A stretch of DNA of 64,000 bases from Achromobacter marplatensis (GTDB lineage Bacteria > Pseudomonadota > Gammaproteobacteria > Burkholderiales > Burkholderiaceae_B). The stretch covers positions 310,001-374,000 of the forward strand of contig NZ_NJIG01000001.1 in NCBI RefSeq assembly GCF_002209535.1, given 5' to 3'. This document shows, in pieces, positions 46,504 to 55,652 of this stretch (positions are counted from its first letter, which is position 1; every line of letters begins with the position of its first letter). Below the pieces are notes generated by a model. That model did no database searches, was not told where the DNA came from, and saw only the letters and a list, made by a program, of their open reading frames with translations. The translations under genes were made by a program, and so were the position numbers.

Positions 46504-47412
46504 ATGATCGAAACCCGCTTGTTGCGGCAGTTTGTCGCCGTCGCGGAAACGCTGCACTTCAATCGAGCGGCAGAGCGCCTGCATATGGCGCAGCCGCCGC
46601 TCAGCCAGGCGATCCGCCGGCTGGAAGGGGAGATCGGCGCGACGCTGTTTGAACGCACCAACCGCAGTGTGGCATTGACGCCGGCGGGCGCCGCATTCCT
46701 GGAGTCCGCCCGGCGCATCCTGGATGCGCTGGAAGAAGGCGTGGCGCATACGCGCCGCGTGGCTCAGGGGATGGACGGGCACCTCACGCTCACCTTCATC
46801 AACATCGCGCCGTATGCTTCGCTGCTGCGCGCGCTGCGCGATTTCCGCAGCACGCATCCGGCTGTCGCGTTCACGCTCCAGGAGGCCACGACGCATGAGC
46901 AGGTGCAGGCCCTGGAAGCGGGCCGCGCGGACATCGGATTCATGCGCACGCCGGGCGCCACGACGCCGAGCCTGCGGTTCGAGACCTTGCTGCGCGAACC
47001 GATTCATGTGGCCTTGCCGGCCGCGCACCCTTTGGCGGGCAATGCCGTGGTGGCGCTGTCCGCCCTGAAAGACGAGCCCTTCGTCGCATCGCCGCGGCGC
47101 TTGGGGCAAGGTTTTCACGACCAGTTGATCCAGCTGTGCCAGTCGGCCGGCTTCGTGCCCCGGGTGGCGCAGGAAGCGCGGCAGTTGCAGACGGTGGTGG
47201 CGCTGGTGGCTGCGGGCTTTGGCGTGGCGCTGCTGCCCGCATCGCTGGCCCAGACCGCGGGCGCGGATGTCGTCTTCCGGCCGATCGCAGCCGACGCGCC
47301 GGCGCCTTTGCGGCATCTGGATCTCTTGATCGGGTGGAATTTCGAACGGGCATCCCCGGTGCGCGACCGCTTAGTCGACGCGTTGCTGCAGTCACTCGGG
47401 CGTGCCGATTAA
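46504..47412 (+). CDS. LysR-family transcriptional regulator
   Basis: A 302-residue LysR regulator with helix-turn-helix LLRQFVAVAETLHFNRAAER followed by LHMAQPPLSQAIRRLEGEIG, and an effector domain of the BenM/CatM kind (LTLTFINIAPYASLLRALRD onward, with GHPLA-like AHPLAG and VAAGFGVALLPAS). It lies on the same strand as the following MFS gene, with a short AT-rich gap, and may control it. ATG 46504 gives the usual start MIETRLLRQF; a GTG at 46492 is also open. Confidence 0.92.
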   Translation: MIETRLLRQFVAVAETLHFNRAAERLHMAQPPLSQAIRRLEGEIGATLFERTNRSVALTPAGAAFLESARRILDALEEGVAHTRRVAQGMDGHLTLTFINIAPYASLLRALRDFRSTHPAVAFTLQEATTHEQVQALEAGRADIGFMRTPGATTPSLRFETLLREPIHVALPAAHPLAGNAVVALSALKDEPFVASPRRLGQGFHDQLIQLCQSAGFVPRVAQEARQLQTVVALVAAGFGVALLPASLAQTAGADVVFRPIAADAPAPLRHLDLLIGWNFERASPVRDRLVDALLQSLGRAD

Positions 47413-47507
47413 GACTTCCGGCGTCTTGTTCAGCAATAAATAATATATTTTACGGCGCGTAGGTGGCCCTCTAAGCTCGGCACGTCTTTGTCGAGTTTGA
47501 GCGTGCC

Positions 47508-48689
47508 ATGCCTGTTGCTGTCTATGTTTTTTCCGTCTGCACCTTTGCATTCGGCCTGTCTGAATTCGTGGTGGCCGGCCTGGTGTCGGCGATGGCCGAT
47601 GGCCTGCACGCCAAGATCGAGGCGGTCGGGACCTCCATTGCCGCCTACGCCTTCGGCGCCGCGATCGGCGCGCCGTTGATCCCTGCGCTGGTGGCCCATT
47701 GGCGCGACCGCCGCACCCTGGCGTGGTCCATGGCCGTCCTGGCCGTGGGCAGCGGTTTGATGAGCCTGTCGGGCACCTTGCCGATCCTGCTGGGCGTGCG
47801 CTTCGTGGTGGGGCTGGCCCATGGGGTCTTCATGGCGGTGGCGTCGGACGCCGCAACCCGGCTTGTGGATGAGGCACGCGCCGGGCGCGCTGTCGCCGTG
47901 GTGTGGATCGGCCTGACGCTGGCGCTGGCGCTCGGGGTGCCGCTGGGCACCTTTCTGGGCAGCATCTGGTCGTGGCGGGCCGTTTTCGCGGCGATCGGCG
48001 TGCTGGCCCTGATCGGCTTGGGCGGACTGCTGTGGTGCATGCCCGGCAGGGGCGTGTCTTCCGCACCCGCGGCGGGCCGGCCCGGTGTAGGCGCGGGCTT
48101 GCGGGCCATCACGCACCCCAGGATGCTGATGACCGCCGGCGTGGGCGCGTTGGTCAGCGTGGCAACGTTCTGCTTCTTCACCTTTGTTTCGCCGTATCTG
48201 CTGCAGGTGACGGGGGCGGACGTGCAGCGGTTGAGCGCGGCCATGCTGCTGTTCGGCGTGTTTTCCATTGCCGGCAACCTGCTGGGCGGCTATCTGGTCG
48301 ACAAGATGGATGCGGACCGCGCGGCGTTGCTGGCGCTGGCCGGGCTGACCGCGACGTTGCTCGGCCTGTACGGGTTCCGGCAGTCTGGCTGGGCGGTCGT
48401 GGTTTTGGCGGGCGCGCTGGGGCTGGTGTTCTTCTGCATCGTGACCGTGCTGACGCTGCGGCTGCTGAAGCTGGCCCAACGCCATGTGCCTGAGTCCACG
48501 GCCGTGGCGGCGGGGCTGAACATCGCGTCGTTCAATCTGGGAACGGCGGTGGGCGGCGGGCTGGGCAGCCTGACGATCGCTTGGGCTGGCTTGCCGGCGC
48601 TGCCGTTGGCCGGCGCAGCTGCGGCAGTCGCGGCCATGGGGGCGTTGTGGCTGCAGTCGGCGCGGTCGCCTGGGCGCCAGCCGGCCTGA
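47508..48689 (+). CDS. MFS transporter, 12 TM (DHA1/AraJ-like)
   Basis: A 393-residue MFS exporter of the DHA1 type. It opens [20 protein letters not shown], a signature of the AraJ/YdhP-like group, with [20 protein letters not shown] as the A loop and [20 protein letters not shown] in helix 5. It closes with the usual [20 protein letters not shown]. Substrate is unknown. It forms a cassette with the preceding LysR gene. Confidence 0.9.
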   Translation: MPVAVYVFSVCTFAFGLSEFVVAGLVSAMADGLHAKIEAVGTSIAAYAFGAAIGAPLIPALVAHWRDRRTLAWSMAVLAVGSGLMSLSGTLPILLGVRFVVGLAHGVFMAVASDAATRLVDEARAGRAVAVVWIGLTLALALGVPLGTFLGSIWSWRAVFAAIGVLALIGLGGLLWCMPGRGVSSAPAAGRPGVGAGLRAITHPRMLMTAGVGALVSVATFCFFTFVSPYLLQVTGADVQRLSAAMLLFGVFSIAGNLLGGYLVDKMDADRAALLALAGLTATLLGLYGFRQSGWAVVVLAGALGLVFFCIVTVLTLRLLKLAQRHVPESTAVAAGLNIASFNLGTAVGGGLGSLTIAWAGLPALPLAGAAAAVAAMGALWLQSARSPGRQPA

Positions 48690-48795
48690 AACGCGTCCAT
48701 CCGGCGGGGCGGTCCGGCCCCATGAAAGACCATTTTCGCGAATGGCCAGAGTCCTTCTACAATATTGGGTTGCGTGTAATTCTGGACTGCGTGAG

Positions 48796-50313
48796 ATGTC
48801 AGACGTTTTGAGTATCGAGTCCCTGGACCTGGAAGCCAGGGGGATCGCCCGTCGCGACGGGAAAGTGGTGTTCGTGGAAGGGGCCCTGCCGGGTGAACGG
48901 GTCACCACCGTGACGCTGCGCCGCAAGCCGTCTTACGAAATCGCGCGCGTGGATCAGGTGATGCGCCCCTCGTCGCAGCGGGTCGTGCCGCGCTGCCCGC
49001 ACTTCGGGGTCTGCGGCGGCTGTGCCATGCAGCACCTGGAGCCCAGCACGCAAGTGGCCATCAAGCAGCGTTCGCTGGAAGATACCTTCTGGCATGTGGG
49101 CAAGCTGCGCCCCGCGCTCATCCTGCCGCCGCTGCAAGGCCCAACCTGGGGCTACCGCTACCGCGCGCGCCTGTCGGTGCGCGTCGTGCCGAAAAAGGGC
49201 GGCGTGCTGGTCGGTTTTCATGAACGCAAGAGCAGCTACGTCGCCGACATGCGCGAATGCCACGTGCTGCCGCGCCACGTCAGCGACCTGCTGATGCCGC
49301 TGCGCGCGATGATCGCATCGATGTCCGCGCCGGACCGCATGCCCCAGATCGAAGTGTCGCTGGGCGAAGGCGTGACGGCGCTGGTCCTTCGCCATCTGCT
49401 GCCGCTGACCGATGGCGACATCGCCATCCTGCGTGCTTTCGCCGCCGAGCACAACGTGCAATGGTGGCTGCAGTCCAAGGGCCCCGAGACCGTGCATCCC
49501 ATGGAGCGCGAGCATGGCGACACGCTGGCCTACACGATGCCGGAATTCGGCCTGCGCATGCCGTACCGGCCGACCGATTTCACGCAGGTCAACCACGCCA
49601 TCAACCGCGCGATGGTGTCGCGCGCGCTGAAACTGCTGGACGTGCAGCCCACCGACCGCGTGGCCGACCTGTTCTGCGGCCTGGGCAACTTCACCTTGCC
49701 GTTGGCCACGCAAGGCCGCGAAGCGGTGGGCGTGGAAGGCAGCAAGATGCTGACCGACCGCGCGTTCGACGCCGCGTCCCGCCACGGCTTGGGCGACCGC
49801 ACCAGCTTCGCCACGCTGAACCTGTTCGAGGTGGATGCGCACTGGCTGCGCAGCCTGGGCTACTTCGACCGCATGCTGATCGATCCGCCGCGCGAAGGCG
49901 CGCATGCCGTGTCGCAAGCCTTGTCGGAACTGTCTGCGGAAGAGCGTCCGCGCCGCATCGTCTACGTGTCCTGTAATCCGGCCACGCTGGCGCGCGACGC
50001 TGCCATCCTGGTGCATGAAGGCGGCTACGTGTTGAAGAGCGCCGGTGTCATCAACATGTTCCCGCACACGGGCCATGTGGAATCGATTGCGGTGTTTGAA
50101 TCGCTGGACGCCGCAGGCGTGCTGGAAGTGAAGGAACGCGCGCGCCAGCGCGCCATCCAGGCGGCGGCGGATGCGGTGGCAGCGGAAGAGGCCAAGGCTG
50201 CCGCCGCCGCAGAGAAGGCGGCTGCCAAGCAGGCGGCGACGGATGCGTACCACGCCCGCGTCGCCGCCGAGGCCGAACAGGCTTCCGAAGACGCCAGCCA
50301 GCCTCAGGGCTGA
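48796..50313 (+). CDS. rlmD: 23S rRNA (uracil-1939 C5)-methyltransferase
   Basis: RlmD methylates U1939 of 23S rRNA. A TRAM-type N-terminal domain ([27 protein letters not shown]) is followed by the [4Fe-4S] cysteines [16 protein letters not shown] (Cys67, 73, 76) with Cys155 in MRECHVLP. The SAM site is [15 protein letters not shown], the substrate loop DFTQVN, and the catalytic Cys lies in [12 protein letters not shown]. After the enzyme ends ([14 protein letters not shown]) there is an added tail of about 60 residues made of Ala, Glu and Lys. ATG 48796 is set by homology. Confidence 0.95.
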   Translation: MSDVLSIESLDLEARGIARRDGKVVFVEGALPGERVTTVTLRRKPSYEIARVDQVMRPSSQRVVPRCPHFGVCGGCAMQHLEPSTQVAIKQRSLEDTFWHVGKLRPALILPPLQGPTWGYRYRARLSVRVVPKKGGVLVGFHERKSSYVADMRECHVLPRHVSDLLMPLRAMIASMSAPDRMPQIEVSLGEGVTALVLRHLLPLTDGDIAILRAFAAEHNVQWWLQSKGPETVHPMEREHGDTLAYTMPEFGLRMPYRPTDFTQVNHAINRAMVSRALKLLDVQPTDRVADLFCGLGNFTLPLATQGREAVGVEGSKMLTDRAFDAASRHGLGDRTSFATLNLFEVDAHWLRSLGYFDRMLIDPPREGAHAVSQALSELSAEERPRRIVYVSCNPATLARDAAILVHEGGYVLKSAGVINMFPHTGHVESIAVFESLDAAGVLEVKERARQRAIQAAADAVAAEEAKAAAAAEKAAAKQAATDAYHARVAAEAEQASEDASQPQG

Positions 50314-50322
50314 TGCTGCGCA

Positions 50323-50347
50323 ACGGGTCGGGACAGTCCCGGCCCGT
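50323..50347. terminator. stem-loop between rlmD and cueR
   Basis: ACGGG-CGGGAC and GTCCCG-CCCGT arms (one G-T/G mismatch) form a hairpin between the convergent rlmD and cueR stops. There is no T-run. Confidence 0.4.
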
Positions 50348-50366
50348 CGTTCTTGCGCGGCCGGCC

Positions 50367-50759
50367 TTAGTGCGAGCGCCCCAGGTTTTCCAGAATCGGG
50401 CAGTCGGGCCGGTCGTCCCCATGGCAGTTGTGCGCCAGGTGCTTCAAGGTGGCGGCCATGTCGCGCAGCGCCTCGGCCTTGCGCTCCAGTTCCTCGACAT
50501 GCCCCAGCGCAATGCGTTTGACGTCGGCGCTGGCGCGGCTGCGGTCTTTCCACAGGGCCAGCAACTCGTTCATCTGCTCCACTGAAAATCCCAGGTCACG
50601 GGCGCGGCGCACGAAGCGCAGCGTGTGCAGGTCGTGGTCGCCATAGACGCGGTAGCCAGAGTCCGTGCGCACTGCCGGGCCGATCAGGCCGATGCTCTCG
50701 TAATAGCGGATCATCTTGGCGGAAATGCCCGAGCTCTTTGCAGCTTCTCCGATATTCAT
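50367..50759 (-). CDS. cueR: Cu(I)-responsive MerR-family regulator
   Basis: CueR senses Cu+ and activates copper-export genes by untwisting 19-bp promoter spacers. The 130 residues start MNIGEAAKSSGISAKMIRYY, the MerR winged helix, then a dimer helix. The copper loop CHGDDRPDC has Cys112 and Cys120 exactly where E. coli CueR has its ligands. It is divergent from the copper chaperone gene, and both have matching operators in the shared 200-bp spacer, so the two form one copper-response unit. Confidence 0.95.
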   Translation of the reverse strand: MNIGEAAKSSGISAKMIRYYESIGLIGPAVRTDSGYRVYGDHDLHTLRFVRRARDLGFSVEQMNELLALWKDRSRASADVKRIALGHVEELERKAEALRDMAATLKHLAHNCHGDDRPDCPILENLGRSH

Positions 50760-50836
50760 GTCAGGCTCCTTGGGTCAGGCTTGCCCGGCGCGCGCAAGGC
50801 AGGCCAGGCTGGTTCCGAAGTGGAATGCCCAGTGTT

Positions 50837-50859
50837 GACCTTCCCATAATGGGAAGGTC
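50837..50859 (-). promoter_or_regulatory. CueR operator, cueR side
   Basis: A perfect palindrome with arms GACCTTCCCAT and its complement around a single central A. On the minus strand TTGACC (50861-50856) serves as -35 and AACACT as -10 about 19 bp away, which is the MerR-type spacing. It fits autoregulation of cueR. Confidence 0.65.
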
Positions 50860-50875
50860 AAGGCCCATTCTACGC

Positions 50876-50906
50876 TTGACCTTGCCATTGTGGGAATGTT
50901 TAAGCT
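50876..50906 (+). promoter_or_regulatory. CueR-controlled promoter of copZ
   Basis: TTGACC (-35, 50876-50881) and TAAGCT (-10, 50901-50906) are 19 bp apart, with ACCTTGCC-N5-GGGAATGT between them. This is the standard arrangement for CueR-activated promoters. Confidence 0.8.
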
Positions 50907-50961
50907 GTGATCCATGGTGTGCAAAGGGTGCCCACCGCCTTGAAATTTCCGGAGAAAAACC

Positions 50962-51162
50962 ATGAGCATCGAATTCCAAGTACCCGACATGACCTGCGGC
51001 CATTGCGTGAAGACCATCACCGGTGCGGTGAGCCAGGCGGCGCCGGGCGCGACCGTGGCGGTGGATCTGCCGACGCACCGCGTCACCATTACGGGCACGG
51101 ACCAGGCCGACAAGCTCGAAGCTGCCATCCGCGACGCGGGCTACGAGCCGACGCGCCTGTAA
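50962..51162 (+). CDS. copZ: copper chaperone (HMA domain)
   Basis: A 66-residue heavy-metal-associated domain protein. PDMTCGHC (Cys12, Cys15) binds Cu+, followed by the ferredoxin-like babbab core (VAVDLPTHRVTITG, AAIRDAGYEP). It probably ferries copper to a P-type ATPase encoded elsewhere. It is preceded by a GGAG site and by the CueR-type promoter. Confidence 0.93.
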   Translation: MSIEFQVPDMTCGHCVKTITGAVSQAAPGATVAVDLPTHRVTITGTDQADKLEAAIRDAGYEPTRL

Positions 51163-51220
51163 CGCCGCCCGCCGGACAGCCAGGTTATGATAGGCCTGGC
51201 TTTTCGGTGATTATTTCTTA

Positions 51221-51284
51221 ATTGCCAAAAGCTATCGATCAATTTAGTTTATTAAATTTGATTAATTGATAGCCAAGATTTATC
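51221..51284. promoter_or_regulatory. OxyR-like motifs upstream of the peroxiredoxin gene
   Basis: Two 15-bp motifs resemble the OxyR half-site ATAG-N7-CTAT: ATTG-N7-CTAT (51221-51235, one mismatch) and ATAG-N7-TTAT (51269-51283, one mismatch). They lie in an AT-rich spacer 50-115 bp before the ATG. Spacing between them is not the canonical tetramer spacing, so confidence is moderate. Confidence 0.35.
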
Positions 51285-51333
51285 ATTCTTTCCATGGTGG
51301 TTAAACAAACCCCGCTACCCAAGGAGAGATTGA

Positions 51334-52062
51334 ATGCTGCAAAACCGCGAAGGCCAACGTGTTCCGAACGTAACGTTCCCCGTCCGTGAGGACAACACGT
51401 GGAAGAAGGTCACGACCGACGATCTGTTCAAGAACAAGACGGTTGTCGTCTTCTCGCTTCCCGGCGCTTTCACGCCGACCTGCTCGTCGACCCACCTGCC
51501 GCGCTACAACGAACTGGCCCCCGCGTTCTTCAACGCCGGCGTGGACAGCATCGTCTGCGTGTCGGTCAACGACACCTTCGTCATGAACGAATGGGCCAAG
51601 GACCAGGAATCGGCCAATATCACGCTGCTGCCCGACGGCAACGGCGCCTTCACCGAAGGCATGGGCATGCTGGTCGACAAGAGCGACCTGGGCTTCGGCA
51701 AGCGCAGCTGGCGCTATTCGATGCTGGTGAAGGACGGCGTCGTCCAGAAGATGTTCATCGAACCCGAAAAGGAAGGCGACCCGTTTGAAGTGTCGGACGC
51801 CGACACCATGCTGGCGCACATCGCCCCGACGGCCAAGAAGCCCGACCAGGTGGTCGTGTTCTCCAAGCCGGGCTGCCCGTTCTGCGTGGAAGCCAAGGCG
51901 CTGCTGGAAGAAAAGGGCTACGCCCCGATCGAAATCCCGCTGGAAAACAAGGTCCGCGGCCGTGTGATCGGCGCCGTGTCCGGCAAGGGCACCGCTCCCC
52001 AGGTGTTCATCAACGGCTCGCTGGTTGGCGGCCTGGAAGACCTGAAGGCGCATTTCGCCTAA
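51334..52062 (+). CDS. peroxiredoxin-glutaredoxin hybrid
   Basis: A 242-residue fusion: a Prx5-type peroxiredoxin (residues 1-160, peroxidatic Cys50 in [13 protein letters not shown]) joined to a glutaredoxin (residues 170-242, active site CPFC at 181-184, and [14 protein letters not shown] for glutathione binding). It reduces hydrogen and organic peroxides with glutathione as electron source, as shown for the Haemophilus and Neisseria homologues. It has a GGAGAG site and an AT-rich promoter with OxyR-like motifs. Confidence 0.95.
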   Translation: MLQNREGQRVPNVTFPVREDNTWKKVTTDDLFKNKTVVVFSLPGAFTPTCSSTHLPRYNELAPAFFNAGVDSIVCVSVNDTFVMNEWAKDQESANITLLPDGNGAFTEGMGMLVDKSDLGFGKRSWRYSMLVKDGVVQKMFIEPEKEGDPFEVSDADTMLAHIAPTAKKPDQVVVFSKPGCPFCVEAKALLEEKGYAPIEIPLENKVRGRVIGAVSGKGTAPQVFINGSLVGGLEDLKAHFA

Positions 52063-52072
52063 GTCTGTCAGC

Positions 52073-52145
52073 CGGGCGGGGGCAATCCCCGCGCCCGGCC
52101 GGCGCAACGGCGCGGTTGCAGGTTGACCGCGCCGTTGCCGCCGGC
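52073..52145 (+). terminator. two tandem GC-rich hairpins after the peroxiredoxin gene
   Basis: CCGGGC-GGGG/CCCC-GCCCGG (52073-52099) and a longer stem with arms GCCGGCGCAACGGCGCGGT and its complement with one bulge (52098-52145) follow the stop. A CCCTTTTTA run lies about 10 nt beyond. Likely a tandem terminator or a 3' stabiliser. Confidence 0.5.
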
Positions 52146-52291
52146 ACGAGCTTCCCTTTTTACGCACCCTTACCGCATTCCTTGCGCGGCCCTTCGCTGG
52201 CGTCGCCGGACGCTGTTCGTCCCGAGGATGCGCAACAAGGCGGAACTCGCCTTTGAATCCTTGCTACCCGCAACATGGGGGATACCCAGTC

Positions 52292-53728
52292 ATGAAAACT
52301 CTGCACACTGATATCGCCGTCATCGGCGCCGGCACTGCCGGCCTGGCGGCTTATCGCGCCGCGAAGGCGGCGGGCAAACGCGCGCTGCTGATCGAAGGCG
52401 GCCCTTACGGCACGACCTGCGCCCGCGTGGGCTGCATGCCGTCCAAGCTGCTGATCGCCGCGGCGGAAGCCGCCCACAACGCGGCCCATACGGAAGCCTT
52501 CGGCGTGCACGTCAGCGGCGAAATCTCGGTGGACGGCTTGGAAGTGATGGACCGCGTGAAGCGCGAACGGGACCGCTTCGTCGGCTTCGTGCTGGAAGGC
52601 GTGGAAAACATTCCGGCCGAGGACAAGCTGCGCGGCTATGCGCGTTTCGTGTCCGACACGGTGCTGCGGGTCGACGACCACACCGAAGTGCATGCCACCC
52701 GCGTGGTCATCGCCACGGGTTCGCGCCCGTCGGTGCCGCCGCCGTTCCGGGCCCTGGGCGATCGCCTGGTAGTGAATGACGACGTCTTCGCCTGGGATGA
52801 CCTGCCGCGTCGAGTCGCCGTATTCGGCCCCGGCGTGATCGGTCTGGAATTGGGCCAGGCGCTGGCGCGGCTGGGCGTGGACGTGCGCGTCTTCGGCGTA
52901 AGCGGCAGCCTGGGCGGCATCAGCGATCCGCAGGTGCGCCTGAATGCTCGCAAGATCTTCCAGCGCGAGTTCTATCTGGACCCGGATGCCCGCGTGCTGG
53001 AGACCACCCGCGTCGGCGACGAAGTGGAAGTGCGCTACGTGACGCTGGACAACAGCGAACGCACCGAACGCTTCGATTACGCACTGGTCGCCACGGGGCG
53101 CCGCGCCAATGTGGACGGCCTGGGCCTGGAGAACACCTCGCTCGAGTTGAATGCGCACGGGGTGCCGGTGTTCGACCGGGAAACGATGCAGGCGGGGGAT
53201 TCGCCCATCTTCATCGCTGGCGACGCCAATGCCGATGCGCCGCTGCTGCACGAAGCTGCCGATGAAGGCCGCATCGCAGGCGAAAACGCCGCGCGCTTTC
53301 CCGAGGTGCGCCAGGGCTTGCGGCGCGCGCCGCTGGCAGTGGTGTTCTCGGATCCGCAGATCGCGCTGGCGGGGCAGGGCTATGGACGCCTGGTCCCGGG
53401 CACCTTCGTGATTGGCGAAGTGGATTTCAGCGACCAGGGTCGGTCACGCGTGATGCTGAAGAACAAAGGCATGCTGCACGTATACGCCGACATCGCGACG
53501 GGCCGCTTCCTGGGCGCCGAAATGGTCGGACCCAGCGCCGAGCACATTGGCCACTTGCTGGCCTGGGCGGTGCAGCAGGAGCTGACCGTGGCGCGCATGC
53601 TGGAAATGCCGTTCTACCATCCCGTGATCGAAGAGGGCCTGCGTACGGCGTTGCGTGATGCGGCGGCCAAACTGGCCCGCGCGCAGGAGGCGTTGCGCAG
53701 CGAAGCGTCGGAGAACGCGACGGCCTGA
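52292..53728 (+). CDS. dihydrolipoyl dehydrogenase-type flavoprotein
   Basis: A 478-residue pyridine-nucleotide-disulfide oxidoreductase. FAD loop is AVIGAGTAGLAAYRAAKAAG, the redox-active pair CARVGC (Cys43, Cys48), NAD loop VFGPGVIGLELGQALARLG, a second FAD contact IFIAGDANAD, and the proton relay YHPVIEEGLR. It is Lpd-like but not linked to a 2-oxoacid dehydrogenase complex; placement just after the Prx-Grx gene suggests a role in reducing thiols or lipoyl groups under oxidative stress. ATG 52292 gives MKTLHTDIAVIG. Confidence 0.88.
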   Translation: MKTLHTDIAVIGAGTAGLAAYRAAKAAGKRALLIEGGPYGTTCARVGCMPSKLLIAAAEAAHNAAHTEAFGVHVSGEISVDGLEVMDRVKRERDRFVGFVLEGVENIPAEDKLRGYARFVSDTVLRVDDHTEVHATRVVIATGSRPSVPPPFRALGDRLVVNDDVFAWDDLPRRVAVFGPGVIGLELGQALARLGVDVRVFGVSGSLGGISDPQVRLNARKIFQREFYLDPDARVLETTRVGDEVEVRYVTLDNSERTERFDYALVATGRRANVDGLGLENTSLELNAHGVPVFDRETMQAGDSPIFIAGDANADAPLLHEAADEGRIAGENAARFPEVRQGLRRAPLAVVFSDPQIALAGQGYGRLVPGTFVIGEVDFSDQGRSRVMLKNKGMLHVYADIATGRFLGAEMVGPSAEHIGHLLAWAVQQELTVARMLEMPFYHPVIEEGLRTALRDAAAKLARAQEALRSEASENATA

Positions 53729-53770
53729 TCGGCGGCCGAAACCGCCAAAGATATAGACCGCAATGGAAAT

Positions 53771-53795
53771 GGGCCGCAATGTTGCGGCCCACTTT
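53771..53795. terminator. bidirectional terminator between lpd-like gene and rlmJ
   Basis: GGGCCGCAA and TTGCGGCCC form a 9-bp perfect stem with a 2-nt nominal loop and short A/T flanks, between the two convergent stops. Confidence 0.65.
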
Positions 53796-53810
53796 CATCG
53801 TCGATCCGAC

Positions 53811-54701
53811 TTAGTCGTCCGACTGCTTCTTCGGAACCGGGAAGGGGTTTTCGCGGTATTGCAGCGTGAAGCCGGCGCGTTCGTCCTGACCCAGTTCGCG
53901 GGCCAGGTACGGCATGGCTTGCTTCAAGCCTTCGTGCAGCGTCCAGGGCGGGTTGATGAGGAACATGCCGCTGCCGTGCAGGCCATAGCCATCGATGGTC
54001 GCCTTCTTGACGGTCAAGGTGGCGTGCAGCCAGCTCTTGACCTTCAGGTTCTCGAAGTGGCGCGCCATTTCACTGGCTTCGCGGCGTTGCACCAGCGGAT
54101 ACCAGACGGCGATGGTGCCGGTGGCAAAGCGCTTGACGCATTCCTTCACGGTGATCAGCGTGCGGCGGTAGTCGTGCTTGTCTTCGTACGACGGGTCGAT
54201 CAGCACCATGCCGCGGCGCGTGGGCGGCGGCAGCAGGGCCTTGACGCCTTCGAAGCCGTCATCGCCGTAGATCGTGGTCTGGCGCTGCGCGGCGCGGCCC
54301 TGGTGTTCCAGGTTGACGACGAGCGTATCGATTTCGGTCGGGTGCATCTCGAACAGCCGCAGGCGGTCCGAGGGGCGCATCACGTCAAGCGCCAGCCACG
54401 GCGAACCGGGGTAGCGCTTGAGGCGACCGTTGGTGTTGTAGTCGCGGATGCGGGCAACATAGTCGGCCAGCAGCGGCGGCAAGTCCTTGGCTTCCCACAG
54501 GCGGCCGATGCCGTCCACGAATTCCGAGGTCTTGTTCGCCCAGTCGCCTTCCAGGTTGTAGAGGCCTGCGCCGGCGTGGGTGTCCACGACCCAATAGGGC
54601 GCGTCCTTTTTGTTGAAGTAATCCAAGGTGTGAACCAGGATGGCGTGCTTGAGCACGTCGGCGTGGTTGCCGGCGTGGAAGGCGTGGCGGTAACTGAACA
54701 C
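53811..54701 (-). CDS. rlmJ: 23S rRNA (adenine-2030 N6)-methyltransferase
   Basis: RlmJ methylates A2030 of 23S rRNA. The N-terminus SYRHAFHAGNHADVLKHA is diagnostic, with VVDTHAGAGLYNLEG as the SAM loop and LIDPSYEDKHDY as the catalytic DPPY-type motif (Ser replaces the first usual Pro here). The start is the GTG at 54701. Its ribosome binding site (GAGG) overlaps the TGA stop of the upstream ugpQ gene, 13 bp away, so the two are likely cotranscribed. Confidence 0.93.
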   Translation of the reverse strand: MFSYRHAFHAGNHADVLKHAILVHTLDYFNKKDAPYWVVDTHAGAGLYNLEGDWANKTSEFVDGIGRLWEAKDLPPLLADYVARIRDYNTNGRLKRYPGSPWLALDVMRPSDRLRLFEMHPTEIDTLVVNLEHQGRAAQRQTTIYGDDGFEGVKALLPPPTRRGMVLIDPSYEDKHDYRRTLITVKECVKRFATGTIAVWYPLVQRREASEMARHFENLKVKSWLHATLTVKKATIDGYGLHGSGMFLINPPWTLHEGLKQAMPYLARELGQDERAGFTLQYRENPFPVPKKQSDD

Positions 54702-54714
54702 GGGGCGTTCTGCC

Positions 54715-55464
54715 TCAGGCGGCCGGCCGGATCGCGGCCAGCTCGTCGGTGAAAATGCCGTCGATGCCCCAGTCCAGCAGCAAGCGGGCGCGTTCGGGGT
54801 CATTGACGGTCCAGGCCGCGATCCGGTAGCCGGCGGCATGCACGGCATCGATCAGTTCGCGGGTTGCGTCTTTCTGGTTGATGTTCAGCGCGACGCAGTC
54901 GTATTTGACCAGGCGTTCGCGCCAATCGGCGGGGACTTTCTCTACCAGCAGCGCGCGCGGCAGCTCGGGCGCCACTTCCAGCGCGGCTTGCAGCGCTTCT
55001 TCGGCGAAGGAAGACAGCAGGGGGAGCGTGCTGGCGCCTTGCCACAACTGCTTGCAGGCCAGCGCGACGGCGGCGCCGGTCTCGGCTTCGCGGCCCGGGC
55101 AGGGCTTGATCTCGACGTTGCTGGCGATGTGGTTGGCGACCGTGTAGCGGGCCACGGCGGCAAAGGTGGGCAACGGCTCGCCGGCGTAGGCGGCTGAGTG
55201 CCAGCTGCCGAAGTCCAGCTGCGCGAGTTCCGCGTAGGTCTTGGCGGCGGCCGGGCCTTGTCCGTTGGAGGTGCGGTCGACGTCATCGTCGTGCATCAGC
55301 ACGAGGACGTTGTCGCTGCTCAGCTTCACGTCGTATTCGAACATCGTGAAACCATGCTCGGCGCCCACGCGCATGGCGGCCAGCGTGTTCTCCGGCGCCA
55401 ATCGACCACCGCCGCGGTGCGCGATGTAACGGGAATAGGGCCAGGACGGGAGTTTTGCGGTCAT
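54715..55464 (-). CDS. ugpQ: glycerophosphodiester phosphodiesterase
   Basis: A 249-residue GDPD that splits glycerophosphodiesters to glycerol-3-phosphate and an alcohol. It has IAHRGGGRLAPENTLAAMR, FEYDVKLSSDNVLVLMHDDD, VDRTSNGQG, VEIKPCPGRE and WTVNDPERARLLLDWGIDGI, which carry the TIM-barrel catalytic residues. No signal peptide, so cytosolic like UgpQ. No ugpBAEC transport genes are near. Confidence 0.92.
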   Translation of the reverse strand: MTAKLPSWPYSRYIAHRGGGRLAPENTLAAMRVGAEHGFTMFEYDVKLSSDNVLVLMHDDDVDRTSNGQGPAAAKTYAELAQLDFGSWHSAAYAGEPLPTFAAVARYTVANHIASNVEIKPCPGREAETGAAVALACKQLWQGASTLPLLSSFAEEALQAALEVAPELPRALLVEKVPADWRERLVKYDCVALNINQKDATRELIDAVHAAGYRIAAWTVNDPERARLLLDWGIDGIFTDELAAIRPAA

Positions 55465-55537
55465 TTTTGGTGTTGCGTGTGCTTCTTATGGACAGGGTTG
55501 CAAGGATACTCCTTCTTGCCTCAATGACGCCCGGAAG

Positions 55538-55620
55538 GCCCCCACGCCGCACTCGCTGCGCTCGCTTGCTGCCCCCCGAGGGGGCTGCCCCGCCTTGGGG
55601 CGGTCCGGCGGCGGGGCGGC
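55538..55620. repeat. GC-rich intergenic repeat element (REP-like)
   Basis: The block contains CACTCGCTGCGCTCGCTTGC, then the hairpin GCCCCCCGAGGGGGC, then GCCCCGCCTTGGGGCGG. This kind of sequence recurs between genes across Bordetella, Achromobacter and other Burkholderiales. It lies between ugpQ and the M20 gene. Only this one copy is seen in the window. Confidence 0.6.
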
Positions 55621-55652
55621 TATCCTTCTGGGGGCCGGCTTCCACCCGGGCT

